Below are positions 1 through 8,096 of a stretch of DNA of 64,000 bases, piece after piece. The translations under genes were made by a program, and so were the position numbers. The stretch comes from JBKQVT01 sp052139835 (GTDB lineage: Bacteria > Planctomycetota > Planctomycetia > Pirellulales > Thermoguttaceae), in the NCBI GenBank assembly GCA_052139835.1, contig JBKQVT010000018.1, positions 1 through 64,000 on the forward strand, given 5' to 3'. The notes beneath the pieces are model-generated. The model saw only the letters and a list, made by a program, of their open reading frames with translations. It searched no databases and was not told where the DNA came from. The stretch's first letter is position 1; each line of letters opens with the position of its first letter.

Positions 1-732
1 GCCGCCGCCCCCACGGCCGATCTCCCCGATCTGCCCGAATGGGATTCCCACGAGCGGCTGGCCAAGGAGAAGGAAGTCCTGGGCTTCTACTTCTCCAGCC
101 ATCCCTTGGCCGAGCACGAGCAGATGCTGGCCGCCTATCGTTCGCACACGACGGCGGAGGCCTGCGCGCTGAAGGCCCGCACCGAAGTGATGCTGGCCGG
201 GCTGATTTCGGCGATCAAGCTGGCCCACACGAAGAACAGCAAGCCCGGCAATCCCACCCGTTACGCCATGTTCGACCTGGAGGACTCCGCCGGCATGATC
301 CGTTGCATCCTCTGGCCCGACACGTTTGTCCGCTACGGCGAGTTGGTGGCGGCCGACGCCATTCGCGTGGTCCGCGGGGCGATCGACAAGCGGCCGGGGA
401 GCGAGGAGGCCAACCTCATCGTCAACGAGATTCTGGCCCTCGAGGACCTGGAGGCCCGCTACACCCGCGGCGTGGCCATCCGCTTGAAGGAGGAGGAGCA
501 GGGCCTGGTGAAGCTGGAACAGCTTCACGAGATTCTTCGCGGCTATCCGGGCGAGTATCCCTTGGAGTTGACGCTCGATCTGGCCGACGGCAGCCGCGTG
601 CCCTGTGCCTGCGCCGAATTTCGCGTGGGCCTGGCCCCAGAGATGCGCACCCGCGTCGAGGAGCTATTGGGGCCCGGCAATTTCCGTTTGCAGACCGCCC
701 GCGCCGGCAACGGCCGCGGGGCGGGGCGGTGA
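1..732 (+). CDS. dnaE: DNA polymerase III alpha subunit, C-terminal fragment (start outside window)
   Basis: This is the C-terminal 243 residues of the replicative polymerase catalytic subunit; the reading frame is open from base 1. The linker segment LAKEKEVLGFYFSSHPL is the characteristic DnaE signature just before the OB-fold. It is followed by an OB-fold single-strand-binding region (KARTEVMLAGLISAIK, then YAMFDLEDSAGMIRCILWP). The tail VGLAPEMRTRVEELLGPG is seen again, diverged, near 3020, beyond the next two genes. The catalytic PHP and polymerase domains lie upstream of the window. There is no obvious terminator after the stop. Codon use matches the high-GC background, unlike the following cassette. 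Confidence 0.93.
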   Translation, partial: AAAPTADLPDLPEWDSHERLAKEKEVLGFYFSSHPLAEHEQMLAAYRSHTTAEACALKARTEVMLAGLISAIKLAHTKNSKPGNPTRYAMFDLEDSAGMIRCILWPDTFVRYGELVAADAIRVVRGAIDKRPGSEEANLIVNEILALEDLEARYTRGVAIRLKEEEQGLVKLEQLHEILRGYPGEYPLELTLDLADGSRVPCACAEFRVGLAPEMRTRVEELLGPGNFRLQTARAGNGRGAGR

Positions 733-939
733 CACCCTGGCGAGGGGTCTGGCGTTTTCCGGTTACCGCCGCAACAATAGAACGCCGTGGTGAAGCGTCC
801 GACTTACATCACGGTCCCGACCGATTGCGGAAAGTGCCCCATAATCCGTGACATTCGCTTGCTGCCTTAGCGGGGCAGCCCGTACACTTGCAATTATCAG
901 GTCATTAACAACACGCACATGTTGTGGAGGGCTCCTCCC

Positions 940-2304
940 ATGCTCACCCAGCTATCCGTCACCAATTTCAAATCATGGCAATGCATTCCGCAGATGCGGC
1001 TGGCACCAATCACCGGCCTTTTCGGAACAAACAGCTCGGGGAAGACGAGTATTCTTCAACTGCTGCTAATGCTGAAGCAGACCATCGACTCATCGGACCG
1101 TGCCCAGGTCCTGGAATTTGGGGACGAGCGAAGCCTGACCAATCTTGGCAGTTTCCGAGACGTGGTGTATGGACACGAGAAGCCAGGGAAGGTCAACTTC
1201 TCCTTGAAGTGGAATCTAGCCAAGCCGCTGGCGATCAAAGACCCGGAGCACAAAACCAATACGCTTTTTACGGCCGAACAACTGGCCTTTTCATGCCAAC
1301 TCGGCGAGAACGGATCGGAACGTTTGGCGGTTTCGCAACTCGTCTATGATCTGGCAGACCATCGGTTCGTCCTGAACCGCAAGGGATTAAGCGGCGGGAA
1401 GTACGACCTGACCAGCGAAGGCGATGGGTTCCGATTCACACGAACGCAGGGGCGGGCGTGGGCTCTTCCCGCGCCCGTCAAGTTCTACGGCTTTCCGGAC
1501 CAGGTCTATGCGTATTACCAGAATGCGGGGTTTTTGTCGGAACTCCAGTTGGCGTTCGAGAGCCTGTTTGGACAGTTGTACTACCTTGGACCGCTGAGGG
1601 AGTTCCCGCAACGGCACTATGCGTGGAAGGGGTCGGAACCGGCGGATATGGGGCGGCGTGGCGAGCGCGTGGTGGACGCGATGCTCGCGGCCCGGGAGCG
1701 GAAAGAGTACCTCTCGCCCGGCCCGAGACGCAGGCGCCAGACTTTGGAGGAGCGGATTGCCTACTGGCTGAAGGAACTGGGATTGATCCACGACTTCTCT
1801 GTGAAGGCGATCGCCGAAAACAGCAGCATCTACCAGGTCCGGGTGCAGAAATCCCCTTCCTCCGCTGAAGTGCTGATCACGGATGTAGGCTTTGGTGTTT
1901 CGCAGATATTGCCAGTCCTGGTGCTTTGCTACTACGTTCCCGAGGGATCCATCGTCCTGCTGGAACAACCCGAGATCCACCTGCACCCTTCGGTGCAATC
2001 CGGCCTGGCAGACGTGTTCATCGACGCGGTGAAGAACCGGAACATCCAGATTATTTTGGAGAGTCACAGTGAACATCTGCTACGGCGTTTCCAGCGCCGT
2101 ATCGCCGAGGAATCGCTCAAACCGAAGGACACGGCCCTCTACTTCTGTGAGATCGACAAGGGAGGGTCGTCGCTGACGACGCTCGACGTCAATCAATTCG
2201 GGGATATCGAGAACTGGCCAAAGGACTTCTTTGGCGATGAGTTTGGAGAGATCGCGGCGATCTCGCGTGCGGTAACGCAACGTAAGAAGGAGTTGACCCA
2301 TTGA
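940..2304 (+). CDS. AAA ATPase (AAA15/DUF3696 family), first gene of a two-gene cassette
   Basis: This 454-residue SMC/RecF-like ATPase has Walker A GTNSSGKTS near residue 29, an ABC-like signature region (DVGFGVSQILPVLVL), Walker B with the EQPEIHLHP motif, and an H-loop (LESHSEHLLRR). The end, from about FCEIDKGG, matches the DUF3696 tail. The start at 940 is preferred over an upstream ATG at 919 because GGAGGG lies just upstream of 940. It overlaps the next gene by four bases (TTGA), so the two are translationally coupled. Base composition is lower in GC than its neighbours, near 50 percent in sampled lines, which suggests transfer. ATPases of this type pair with effector nucleases in several phage-defence systems, so a defence role here is inference. 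It lacks an obvious TOPRIM domain. Confidence 0.85.
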   Translation: MLTQLSVTNFKSWQCIPQMRLAPITGLFGTNSSGKTSILQLLLMLKQTIDSSDRAQVLEFGDERSLTNLGSFRDVVYGHEKPGKVNFSLKWNLAKPLAIKDPEHKTNTLFTAEQLAFSCQLGENGSERLAVSQLVYDLADHRFVLNRKGLSGGKYDLTSEGDGFRFTRTQGRAWALPAPVKFYGFPDQVYAYYQNAGFLSELQLAFESLFGQLYYLGPLREFPQRHYAWKGSEPADMGRRGERVVDAMLAARERKEYLSPGPRRRRQTLEERIAYWLKELGLIHDFSVKAIAENSSIYQVRVQKSPSSAEVLITDVGFGVSQILPVLVLCYYVPEGSIVLLEQPEIHLHPSVQSGLADVFIDAVKNRNIQIILESHSEHLLRRFQRRIAEESLKPKDTALYFCEIDKGGSSLTTLDVNQFGDIENWPKDFFGDEFGEIAAISRAVTQRKKELTH

Positions 2305-2801
2305 CGGCGCTGGTTGTGGATACGAACGTGCCCGTCGTCGCAAACCGTCGATCCTCCCATGCTGGACCAGCGTGCGTCCTGGCCTGCATCGATGCTCTGG
2401 ATGACTTGCGATTACACCACAAGATCGTACTCGACAATCTGGGACGCATCCTGGAAGAGTACCGCAACAACCTTTCCGCAAGGGGTCAGCCGGGCGTCGG
2501 AGATGCCTTCTTCAAATGGGCCTGGCAGAATCAGGGCAACACGGCACACTGCGAAATGGTGGAGATTTGCCCCCGGGGCAACGGAGAAGACTACGAGGAG
2601 TTTCCCGACGATCCGGAATTGGCAGGATTTGACCGCTCGGATCGTAAGTTCGTTGCCGTCGCACATGCTAGCCAACTCGATCCCAGCGTCCTAAACGCGA
2701 CAGACACGGACTGGTGGCATTTCCGAGAGTGCTTGAGGAAACACGGCGTTCGAGTTGTGTTTCTCTGCTCCGATTTAATGGGAAAGAGGAAAAGGGGGTA
2801 A
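2301..2801 (+). CDS. PIN-domain-like nuclease, partner of the AAA ATPase
   Basis: This 166-residue protein starts at a TTG inside the stop of the ATPase gene, giving a four-base overlap. The N-terminus ALVVDTNVPV carries the classic PIN aspartate (D7). Further acidic candidates are E52/E53, D114 in FDRSDRKFVAVAHAS and D135/D137 in NATDTDWW. That is the spacing expected of a Mg-dependent PIN ribonuclease active site. Coupling to an AAA/DUF3696 ATPase suggests a regulated RNase, possibly defence or abortive infection; this is inference and I cannot name an established system. The short basic C-terminus GKRKRG is followed at once by a GC-rich hairpin. An antitoxin role is unlikely because no small partner gene is present. 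Confidence 0.75.
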   Translation: MTALVVDTNVPVVANRRSSHAGPACVLACIDALDDLRLHHKIVLDNLGRILEEYRNNLSARGQPGVGDAFFKWAWQNQGNTAHCEMVEICPRGNGEDYEEFPDDPELAGFDRSDRKFVAVAHASQLDPSVLNATDTDWWHFRECLRKHGVRVVFLCSDLMGKRKRG

Positions 2802-2806
2802 GCCCC

Positions 2807-2842
2807 GCCGCTCGCTTTCCCAAGCATCGCACCGCGAGCGGC
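2807..2842 (+). terminator. Candidate hairpin after the AAA/PIN cassette
   Basis: Arms GCCGCTCGC and GCGAGCGGC (nine perfect pairs) begin six bases after the PIN stop codon. There is no T-tract, so an intrinsic terminator is only possible. Confidence 0.35.
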
Positions 2843-2989
2843 CCCGATGGATTTGCTATCGGGATGCCGCAGGTGCCGGGCGGCTTCGCGGCATATTGAA
2901 GCTTCTATTGCGGCTCTGCGTGGGTGATCGGTGAGCAATCGGGGTCGCCCGCGGGGATCATGGGCCCGGGCGTGCCGGGAGGTTGATGC

Positions 2990-3106
2990 CACGTGCCGGA
3001 CGAACACCGCCGCGTGGATCGCCTGGGCCTGGCCCCGGAGATGCGGGCCCGCGTGGAGGAGCTTTTAGGGCCGGGCGAATCCCATCCAGCCCCGGAGGGG
3101 CGATAG
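2990..3106 (+). pseudogene. Decayed second copy of the dnaE 3' end
   Basis: In one frame this reads HVPDEHRRVD, then LGLAPEMRARVEELLGPGE. The intact dnaE tail at 625-681 reads VGLAPEMRTRVEELLGPGN. The match covers about 19 codons with two or three substitutions, at both protein and base level. The copy has an in-frame TGA just upstream (2984-2986) and is cut off on the right by a palindromic repeat that supplies the TAG at 3104. It is therefore a remnant and not a gene. It sits directly after the AAA/PIN cassette, as if that cassette had been inserted at the end of dnaE with duplication, or by recombination with a related genome. Confidence 0.7.
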
Positions 3107-3285
3107 TCAATAGCCAGGGGCGCTAGCCCCTGGTACATGATTGAGAACGAACGCATGAGCCCCGAAGGGGCGACAGAATCGCCGATTCCACGATTAGTGT
3201 CGCCCCTTCGGGGCTGGCGGTGTCGTTTGACCTTCGCACCAGGGGCTGACGCCCCTGGCTAGTGACTTCCGCCCCTCCAGGGCTC
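3088..3285 (+). repeat. Palindromic interspersed repeat, family A (copy 1)
   Basis: This is about 198 bases of nested imperfect palindromes. The outer arms are AGCCCCGGAGGGGCGATAG and its near complement, with CCAGGGGC/GCCCCTGG and AGCCCCGAAGGGGCGACA pairs inside. A second copy of almost the same length and layout lies inside the giant gene at 57436-57634. No transposase is present, so it is MITE-like or a REP-type element. The stretch 2843-2989 before the dnaE remnant, and 3286-3394 after this repeat, hold nothing recognisable. Confidence 0.75.
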
Positions 3286-3394
3286 ATGCGATAGCCTCAT
3301 CACGTTTGTTATTTCCAGTTCCGGTCAGACTATTTCCTGCCGGGAACTTTCCCGTCCGGTGCCGCGTCCAAGAGCGGTTGCAAGATGCGGGGCG

Positions 3395-3946
3395 ATGCCG
3401 CCCCAGGACTCGACAAGGAGCCGAACCACGTCGTCACGTTCCTCGCCTGCTTTCAGATTGAAGTCGGCGGCCGGGGCCGCTGCCCTTCTACTGCTGTGCG
3501 CGGCGATTGGTTGCCGTCACGACGCCTCGCGTTCGACGGCGGCGGTCCTCAATTTCGCCGCCCCGACCAAGGCGCGCCTCGTGATTTCCCCCAAGAACAG
3601 CGCTGAGCCCGGAAAGAAATGGCTGGAGCAGACCGTTACCGTCAAGAATGCCTCCGACCACGCGATCTATGTATACGGTCATTCGCTTGCAAGCGTCTTC
3701 ATCAGCGTCTCCACCAAAGACCCCGTCACACAGCAGTGGGTCAGCCTCGGGCTGGGATACTGCGGCATTCCCAGTTGTTACGCCCTGGCACCCGCCCAGT
3801 CGTTCCCGGCAACCATAGCGCTGCCCAGCGAGCTATCGGACAGGGAGTACCGGATTGAGGTCGAAACCTATTCGGGGCCCGAGGACGCCAAGCCCGTGAC
3901 GGTCGTTTCCCCAGCGCTACGCATGAAGAGGCCGGAGGGCGGCTAG
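3395..3946 (+). CDS. Hypothetical lipoprotein
   Basis: This is a secreted protein of about 183 residues. A hydrophobic segment ends in the lipobox-like LLCAAIGC, predicting a lipid-anchored envelope protein. The rest contains a beta-rich segment (KKWLEQTVTVKNASDHAIYVYG) reminiscent of small immunoglobulin-like or DUF-type extracellular domains, and two cysteines in LGYCGIPSCYAL that could form a disulfide. The start is uncertain. The ATG at 3395 follows only a weak GGGG. A GTG at 3359 is possible, and a TTG at 3458 would give a textbook lipoprotein signal. No family name is recognised. It stands alone between the repeat and a TPR lipoprotein gene. Confidence 0.6.
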   Translation: MPPQDSTRSRTTSSRSSPAFRLKSAAGAAALLLLCAAIGCRHDASRSTAAVLNFAAPTKARLVISPKNSAEPGKKWLEQTVTVKNASDHAIYVYGHSLASVFISVSTKDPVTQQWVSLGLGYCGIPSCYALAPAQSFPATIALPSELSDREYRIEVETYSGPEDAKPVTVVSPALRMKRPEGG

Positions 3947-4093
3947 GCGACCTGCCTCCTTCCCGCCCAGGCCCCGCCCCCGAACAACGTTGTTGGCCGC
4001 GGCGGTCGGGCGTCTTGGCCTGGGGGCTTGACAGGCCGCATCGCGGCGAGCATAGTAAGTGAGTGCTTGGGTACCTACGCTGGGGGGAAAGCC

Positions 4094-5956
4094 ATGGCTT
4101 CAGCACGACTCGGGCTTGCACGCCGTCATGGGCGTTGGACCTGGTTTTGGTTATTGATCGGATCGCTCCTGTGGGCCGGTTGCAGTCAGCCAGACGCCTA
4201 CCTCAAGGGAGTCGCTGATCTGGACAACCAGAAGTACGATGACGCAATCAAAGAGCTCTCGCAAGTCACCAAAGAGAATCCCAAGCACGCGGAGGCCTTT
4301 CTCCGCCGGGCAGTCGCCCTTGATCGAAAGGGAAACCTGCCGGACGCGCTCGCGGGCTACACGGAGGCCATCCGCATTGACCAGGAGCTTGCCGAGGCCA
4401 ATCGTCGGCCCGAGGCCGAACGATCCGACGCCGTAAAGAAGGGCGTGCCGCTGGGGACGAGCCTGGGCGAGGCTTACCTCGGTCGCGGCGCCATCCATAG
4501 TGCCAAGGCAGACAACGAGGCCGCCCTGCACGAGAACGAGGCCGCCCCGTGCGAGTACGACGCCGCCTTGCGCGATTTCACCGAGGCGATCCGCCTCGAC
4601 CCCAAGTGCGCTGAGGGCTACCGTCGCCGCGGTGCCGTCTTCCTGACCAAGGAACTCTTCGACGTCGCCCTGGACGATCTGACGGCGGCGATCCAGTTGG
4701 CCCCGGACGACGGCGAGGCCCTCTATCAACGCGCTCGGGCTGCGCTGCGGATGGGAGACCCCGATCGAGCAATCAAGGATTGCCGCCGCGCGATCCAGTT
4801 GAAACCCACGCACGCACGGGCGTTCCAGCAGCTTGGAGTAGCGTATCTGGCCGCCTCGCCCCCAGACTGTGCCAGGGCCGTCGCTTGTTTCGAGGAAGCC
4901 AAGCGGCTGGACCAGAGCTTGGCAAAGGAAGTCGACGGTGACTTGGCCAAGGCGTACTTCCAAATGGGCATAAGCCTTGACGGCGCCGGGAAGGACACGA
5001 AGGCCAAAGACGCCTTCAATCGGGCGAAGAGTCTGGACTCAACCTACAGCGAACCCGTGAAAGAACACCCGGCGAAGGTCGAGCAAGTGGACCCTCATGG
5101 CCTGGTACTTACCACCATGAAGGTGAAGTCAGTCGAAAAACTCAACGGGAACGGCTGGAATGCCGTAAAGGACCACCAATGGGACACGGCGATCCGGTGC
5201 TTCGGCGAGGCCGGCCGCATCGATCCCCATGCTGCCGAGTCCCATTATGGACGCGGGGTCGCGTTCCTGGAGAAGCGTGATCCCGATACGGCCGTGGTGG
5301 AATTGGACCTCGCCATCGCCGTCAAACGGGATTACGCCATGGCCTACTGCGAGCGGGCACGGGCTTACACGGCGCTGGGCCAGTTCGGACGGGCCAGCAG
5401 CGACGCCACCGAGGCCATCCGGCTCGATCCGTCGTCCCCCCACGCCCATTACAATCGGGCCGAAGCCTACCTGGGCAACGACGACTTCGAGCTGGCCTTT
5501 GCCGATCTGCACGAGGTGGTTTCGCTGGACCACGCCTGGACCGGCAGGGTCGACGCGACGCGGGCCGGGGCCTATCGTGACCGCGGACTGAAACGCCTGA
5601 AGAAGGAACAATGGGCCCCTGCTCTCGATGACCTCCTCGCCTCCGCCGGCCATGAACCGACACTCGAAAAACAGCTTCACCCGCAGATCGCCGAGGCCTA
5701 CCGGGGCCGTGGGCTCGATTACGCCCGCGCCGGCGAAGCGGAGAAGGCCCTGAGCGACCTGAACGAAGCGGTGCGGCTCGACGGGCGGAACGCCAAAAAC
5801 TACGAGGCCCGCGGCCAAACCTACTACAAGTGGGCGAAGTGGGACCTGGCCCTTGCCGACTTGACGAAAGCGGCGTCTCTGGACCCGGAAATCGAGTACC
5901 AGCTTCGTGGACGGATCGATGAGGCCAGACGGATGTTGAAGGAATCCGGCGGCTGA
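4094..5956 (+). CDS. TPR-repeat lipoprotein
   Basis: This 620-residue protein has an N-terminal signal with lipobox LLWAGC, followed by roughly a dozen tetratricopeptide repeats (for example the AIRLDPKCAEGYRRRGAVFL pattern) almost to the C-terminus. The start at 4094 is chosen because GGGGGGAAAG lies just upstream; an earlier in-frame ATG-like start at 4028 has no ribosome site. TPR arrays mediate protein-protein contacts; with a lipid anchor it probably acts as a scaffold at the envelope. A less helical break near residues 340-360 divides two TPR blocks. The partner is unknown. It runs toward the convergent ABC operon on the other strand. Confidence 0.8.
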   Translation: MASARLGLARRHGRWTWFWLLIGSLLWAGCSQPDAYLKGVADLDNQKYDDAIKELSQVTKENPKHAEAFLRRAVALDRKGNLPDALAGYTEAIRIDQELAEANRRPEAERSDAVKKGVPLGTSLGEAYLGRGAIHSAKADNEAALHENEAAPCEYDAALRDFTEAIRLDPKCAEGYRRRGAVFLTKELFDVALDDLTAAIQLAPDDGEALYQRARAALRMGDPDRAIKDCRRAIQLKPTHARAFQQLGVAYLAASPPDCARAVACFEEAKRLDQSLAKEVDGDLAKAYFQMGISLDGAGKDTKAKDAFNRAKSLDSTYSEPVKEHPAKVEQVDPHGLVLTTMKVKSVEKLNGNGWNAVKDHQWDTAIRCFGEAGRIDPHAAESHYGRGVAFLEKRDPDTAVVELDLAIAVKRDYAMAYCERARAYTALGQFGRASSDATEAIRLDPSSPHAHYNRAEAYLGNDDFELAFADLHEVVSLDHAWTGRVDATRAGAYRDRGLKRLKKEQWAPALDDLLASAGHEPTLEKQLHPQIAEAYRGRGLDYARAGEAEKALSDLNEAVRLDGRNAKNYEARGQTYYKWAKWDLALADLTKAASLDPEIEYQLRGRIDEARRMLKESGG

Positions 5957-5992
5957 CGCGGGCCGGCAACCTTCCCCCTTCCGCCCTCCGCC

Positions 5993-6667
5993 CTACTTCA
6001 GATAGTCCACGTCCATCGAGTAGGGGATGCCGCTGGGGTTCTTCGCGTCGACGTCGAAGAGTCCGCCAATGGCGATCAGACGCGTCGTGTACTCGGCGGT
6101 CAGGTCGCCGTCCAACGTCACGCGGATCTGCTCCGTCCGCGTCGGCTTGGGAATGCAGTAGGGACAGACGCCGTTGGTCGGACAGAGAATGAAGTGCCTC
6201 AGGCCGATTTTTTGCCGGGTGGGCATCATGTAGCCCTTGATGAACACGCGCTTCTTGTCGGCGGCCAAATCGACGGCCTTCTCGGGAATCAACTCGTAGG
6301 GATTGCTCTTGTCGGGCTGGAGGGTCTCGTAGGTGATGGCCTCGTAGCCGATGGGGACTTCGCGCAGCGACTCGATGAAGAGCACGCCGGCGCCAACGAT
6401 TCCGAAGACGACGGCCAGGGCGATGCCGGCCAGGGCCTCCCGCGTGCCGGTCAGCTCCTGGGGGGCGCGGCGGATGCGCCGCAGGGCCAGCAGGCCCAGC
6501 ACGATGGCCACCAGGGGAATCACGGCCAGCGAGTGGTGGACGAAGGCCAGCGCGGACAGCGCCCCCAGGGCCAGGCTGCTGACCGCCAGCGCGCTGAGGG
6601 CGTGGTAGCCGGCCACCGGCTTGTCGCCGCGGGGAGCGATCGCCGGATCGTAGAGTCGAGCGGTCAT
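5993..6667 (-). CDS. Membrane protein with DUF3299-like C-terminal domain
   Basis: This 224-residue protein has about three membrane helices in the first 100 residues (LALGALSALAFVHHSLAVI, VIPLVAIVLGLLAL, GIALAVVFGIVGAGVLF), a DUF4190-like arrangement. A soluble domain follows with the DUF3299-like motif FIKGYMMPT and a CPTNGVCPYC cysteine cluster. Its ATG overlaps the permease stop (ATGA, 6664-6667), so it is the third gene of a coupled operon of ABC ATPase, permease and this gene. DUF3299 proteins occur beside such transporters in other bacteria, sometimes in zinc-responsive loci, as I recall. A metal-linked role is inference, supported by the cysteine cluster and the His-rich permease insert. 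Confidence 0.75.
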   Translation of the reverse strand: MTARLYDPAIAPRGDKPVAGYHALSALAVSSLALGALSALAFVHHSLAVIPLVAIVLGLLALRRIRRAPQELTGTREALAGIALAVVFGIVGAGVLFIESLREVPIGYEAITYETLQPDKSNPYELIPEKAVDLAADKKRVFIKGYMMPTRQKIGLRHFILCPTNGVCPYCIPKPTRTEQIRVTLDGDLTAEYTTRLIAIGGLFDVDAKNPSGIPYSMDVDYLK

Positions 6668-7971
6668 GGCGCGGCCATCAGCCAGCGGGCGACGTCGGTG
6701 CGGTAGGCGGCCACCGCCGGCAAATAACCGACCACCGAAGCCAACACCACCAGCCCGGGAATAAGGACCAGTTCCATGGCGCGGAACTGCAAGAGGTTCA
6801 CCGACATGCCGATGCGCTCGGCGATCAGCGGGCCCAACAGCTCGACCACGCCGTGGCCCAGCAGCAGCCCCAGCACCCCGCCGCCCAGCGACAGCAGGAT
6901 CGACTCCAGGAGGACGACCAGCATGATGGTGACGCGGTCGGCGCCCAGGGCCCGCATCACGGCGATTTCCTGGCGGCGGTCGCTCATCGAGTTGTAGATG
7001 CTCACCATGATGCCGATGCCGGCCACGATGACGATCATCACGGCGAAGAGCAGGAGCACCCACTGGACGTCGCCGATGGTGCCCTCGAAGAGTTGCGAGA
7101 TTTCGTCGCCGGGGACGGCGGCCTGGGCCTCGGCGCCCTGGTTGATCGTCTGGGCCACCGGGCGGATGCGCTCGGGGTGATCGGGATCGAGACAGACGAG
7201 CACGGCCGTGACGCGCTTGAGCCGGTCGGGGATGACCTCGTGCTCGTGGTGGTGGCCGTGCTCGTGCTCGTCGTCTTTGTCGGCCGCCGCGCCCTCGGCT
7301 CCCTTGAGCATCGCCTCCAGGTGGCCCGCCTGGCGGTAGAAGCCCTCGATGTTCACGAACAGCGCGCGGTCGTTGGGAGTGCCGGTCGGCCGCAGCACGC
7401 CGACGATCGTGAAGGGATCGTGGATGTGTCCCTTGGTGGCGCCGACGTCGTGGGTGGGGCGAAAGGTCTTGCCGACTTTCAGCCCCGTCTTCTCCGCCAC
7501 GGTAGCGCCGATGACCGCCTCGGTGAAATTCTCGGTCTTGAAGTTGCGGCCGCCAGCGGCGAACTGGTAGTGCTGCCCGTCGGGCAGCTTCAGCGCGTCG
7601 AACAGGTCTGGCGTGGTGCCGACGACGGGAAAGCCCTCATACTTGTCGCCGAGGCAGATGGGCACGGCGGCGTCGATGCCGTCGGTGACGTTGCCGTGGA
7701 CGAGCTTCTGGTAATATTCGTAGGGCATGGGCTCGACCTGCCGGTTCATGTAGTAGACGGCGCTGAGGACCAGGTCGAGCCGGCTCCCCTTGGCGCCGCC
7801 GACGACCAGGTCGTAGCCCTCGCCGCCGCGGTGAAACGACTGGTAGACGACGCTGTAGACGACCAGCACGGCGATGACCAGCGAGACGCCCAGCGCCATC
7901 GAGAGCGTCGTCAAGGCCGAGGCCAGCGTACGCTGCTGAATGCTCCGCCAGGCGATCTTCCAAAGACTCAT
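6664..7971 (-). CDS. ABC transporter permease, FtsX/MacB type, with His-rich insert
   Basis: This 435-residue protein has the MacB/LolE topology: one N-terminal membrane helix (about residues 18-42), a large periplasmic MacB-PCD-like domain, then three helices in the C-terminal FtsX domain (about 305-420). The motif RRQEIAVMRALGADR before the second FtsX helix is typical of the family. Residues 232-245 form an acidic/histidine stretch (DKDDEHEHGHHHEHE region) in the periplasmic domain, a likely metal-binding loop not usual in LolE or MacB. It is encoded between the ATPase and DUF3299-like genes, with overlap on the downstream side. Families of this type drive mechanotransmission or lipoprotein release; the substrate here is unknown. 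Confidence 0.87.
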   Translation of the reverse strand: MSLWKIAWRSIQQRTLASALTTLSMALGVSLVIAVLVVYSVVYQSFHRGGEGYDLVVGGAKGSRLDLVLSAVYYMNRQVEPMPYEYYQKLVHGNVTDGIDAAVPICLGDKYEGFPVVGTTPDLFDALKLPDGQHYQFAAGGRNFKTENFTEAVIGATVAEKTGLKVGKTFRPTHDVGATKGHIHDPFTIVGVLRPTGTPNDRALFVNIEGFYRQAGHLEAMLKGAEGAAADKDDEHEHGHHHEHEVIPDRLKRVTAVLVCLDPDHPERIRPVAQTINQGAEAQAAVPGDEISQLFEGTIGDVQWVLLLFAVMIVIVAGIGIMVSIYNSMSDRRQEIAVMRALGADRVTIMLVVLLESILLSLGGGVLGLLLGHGVVELLGPLIAERIGMSVNLLQFRAMELVLIPGLVVLASVVGYLPAVAAYRTDVARWLMAAP

Positions 7972-8023
7972 GACGCTGTCGTAGTGCAGGGGTTATTGGT
8001 GTGGTGACGACAACTGTTGTTCA

Positions 8024-8096
8024 AAGGATGAAGGATAAAGGATGAAGGATGGTGTGCGGTCGTCCTTCATCCTTGATCCTTTATCCTTCATCCTTG
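8024..8096. repeat. Inverted pair of seven-base tandem words (AAGGATG type)
   Basis: AAGGATGAAGGATAAAGGAT on the left is answered by the reverse complement ATCCTTTATCCTTCATCCTT on the right, giving a long hairpin between the permease and ABC ATPase genes. The right arm encodes the last residues (KTKDEG) and stop codon of the ATPase. It may act as an intra-operon stabiliser or attenuator. Confidence 0.75.

Noticed and set aside
919..939. Earlier ATG for the AAA ATPase
   Set aside because: No ribosome site precedes it, whereas GGAGGG precedes the ATG at 940 and the family N-terminus starts there.
6853..8007. Long open frame antisense to the ABC permease
   Set aside because: High GC gives stop-poor antisense frames; the minus-strand permease shows full family motifs and the antisense translation does not.
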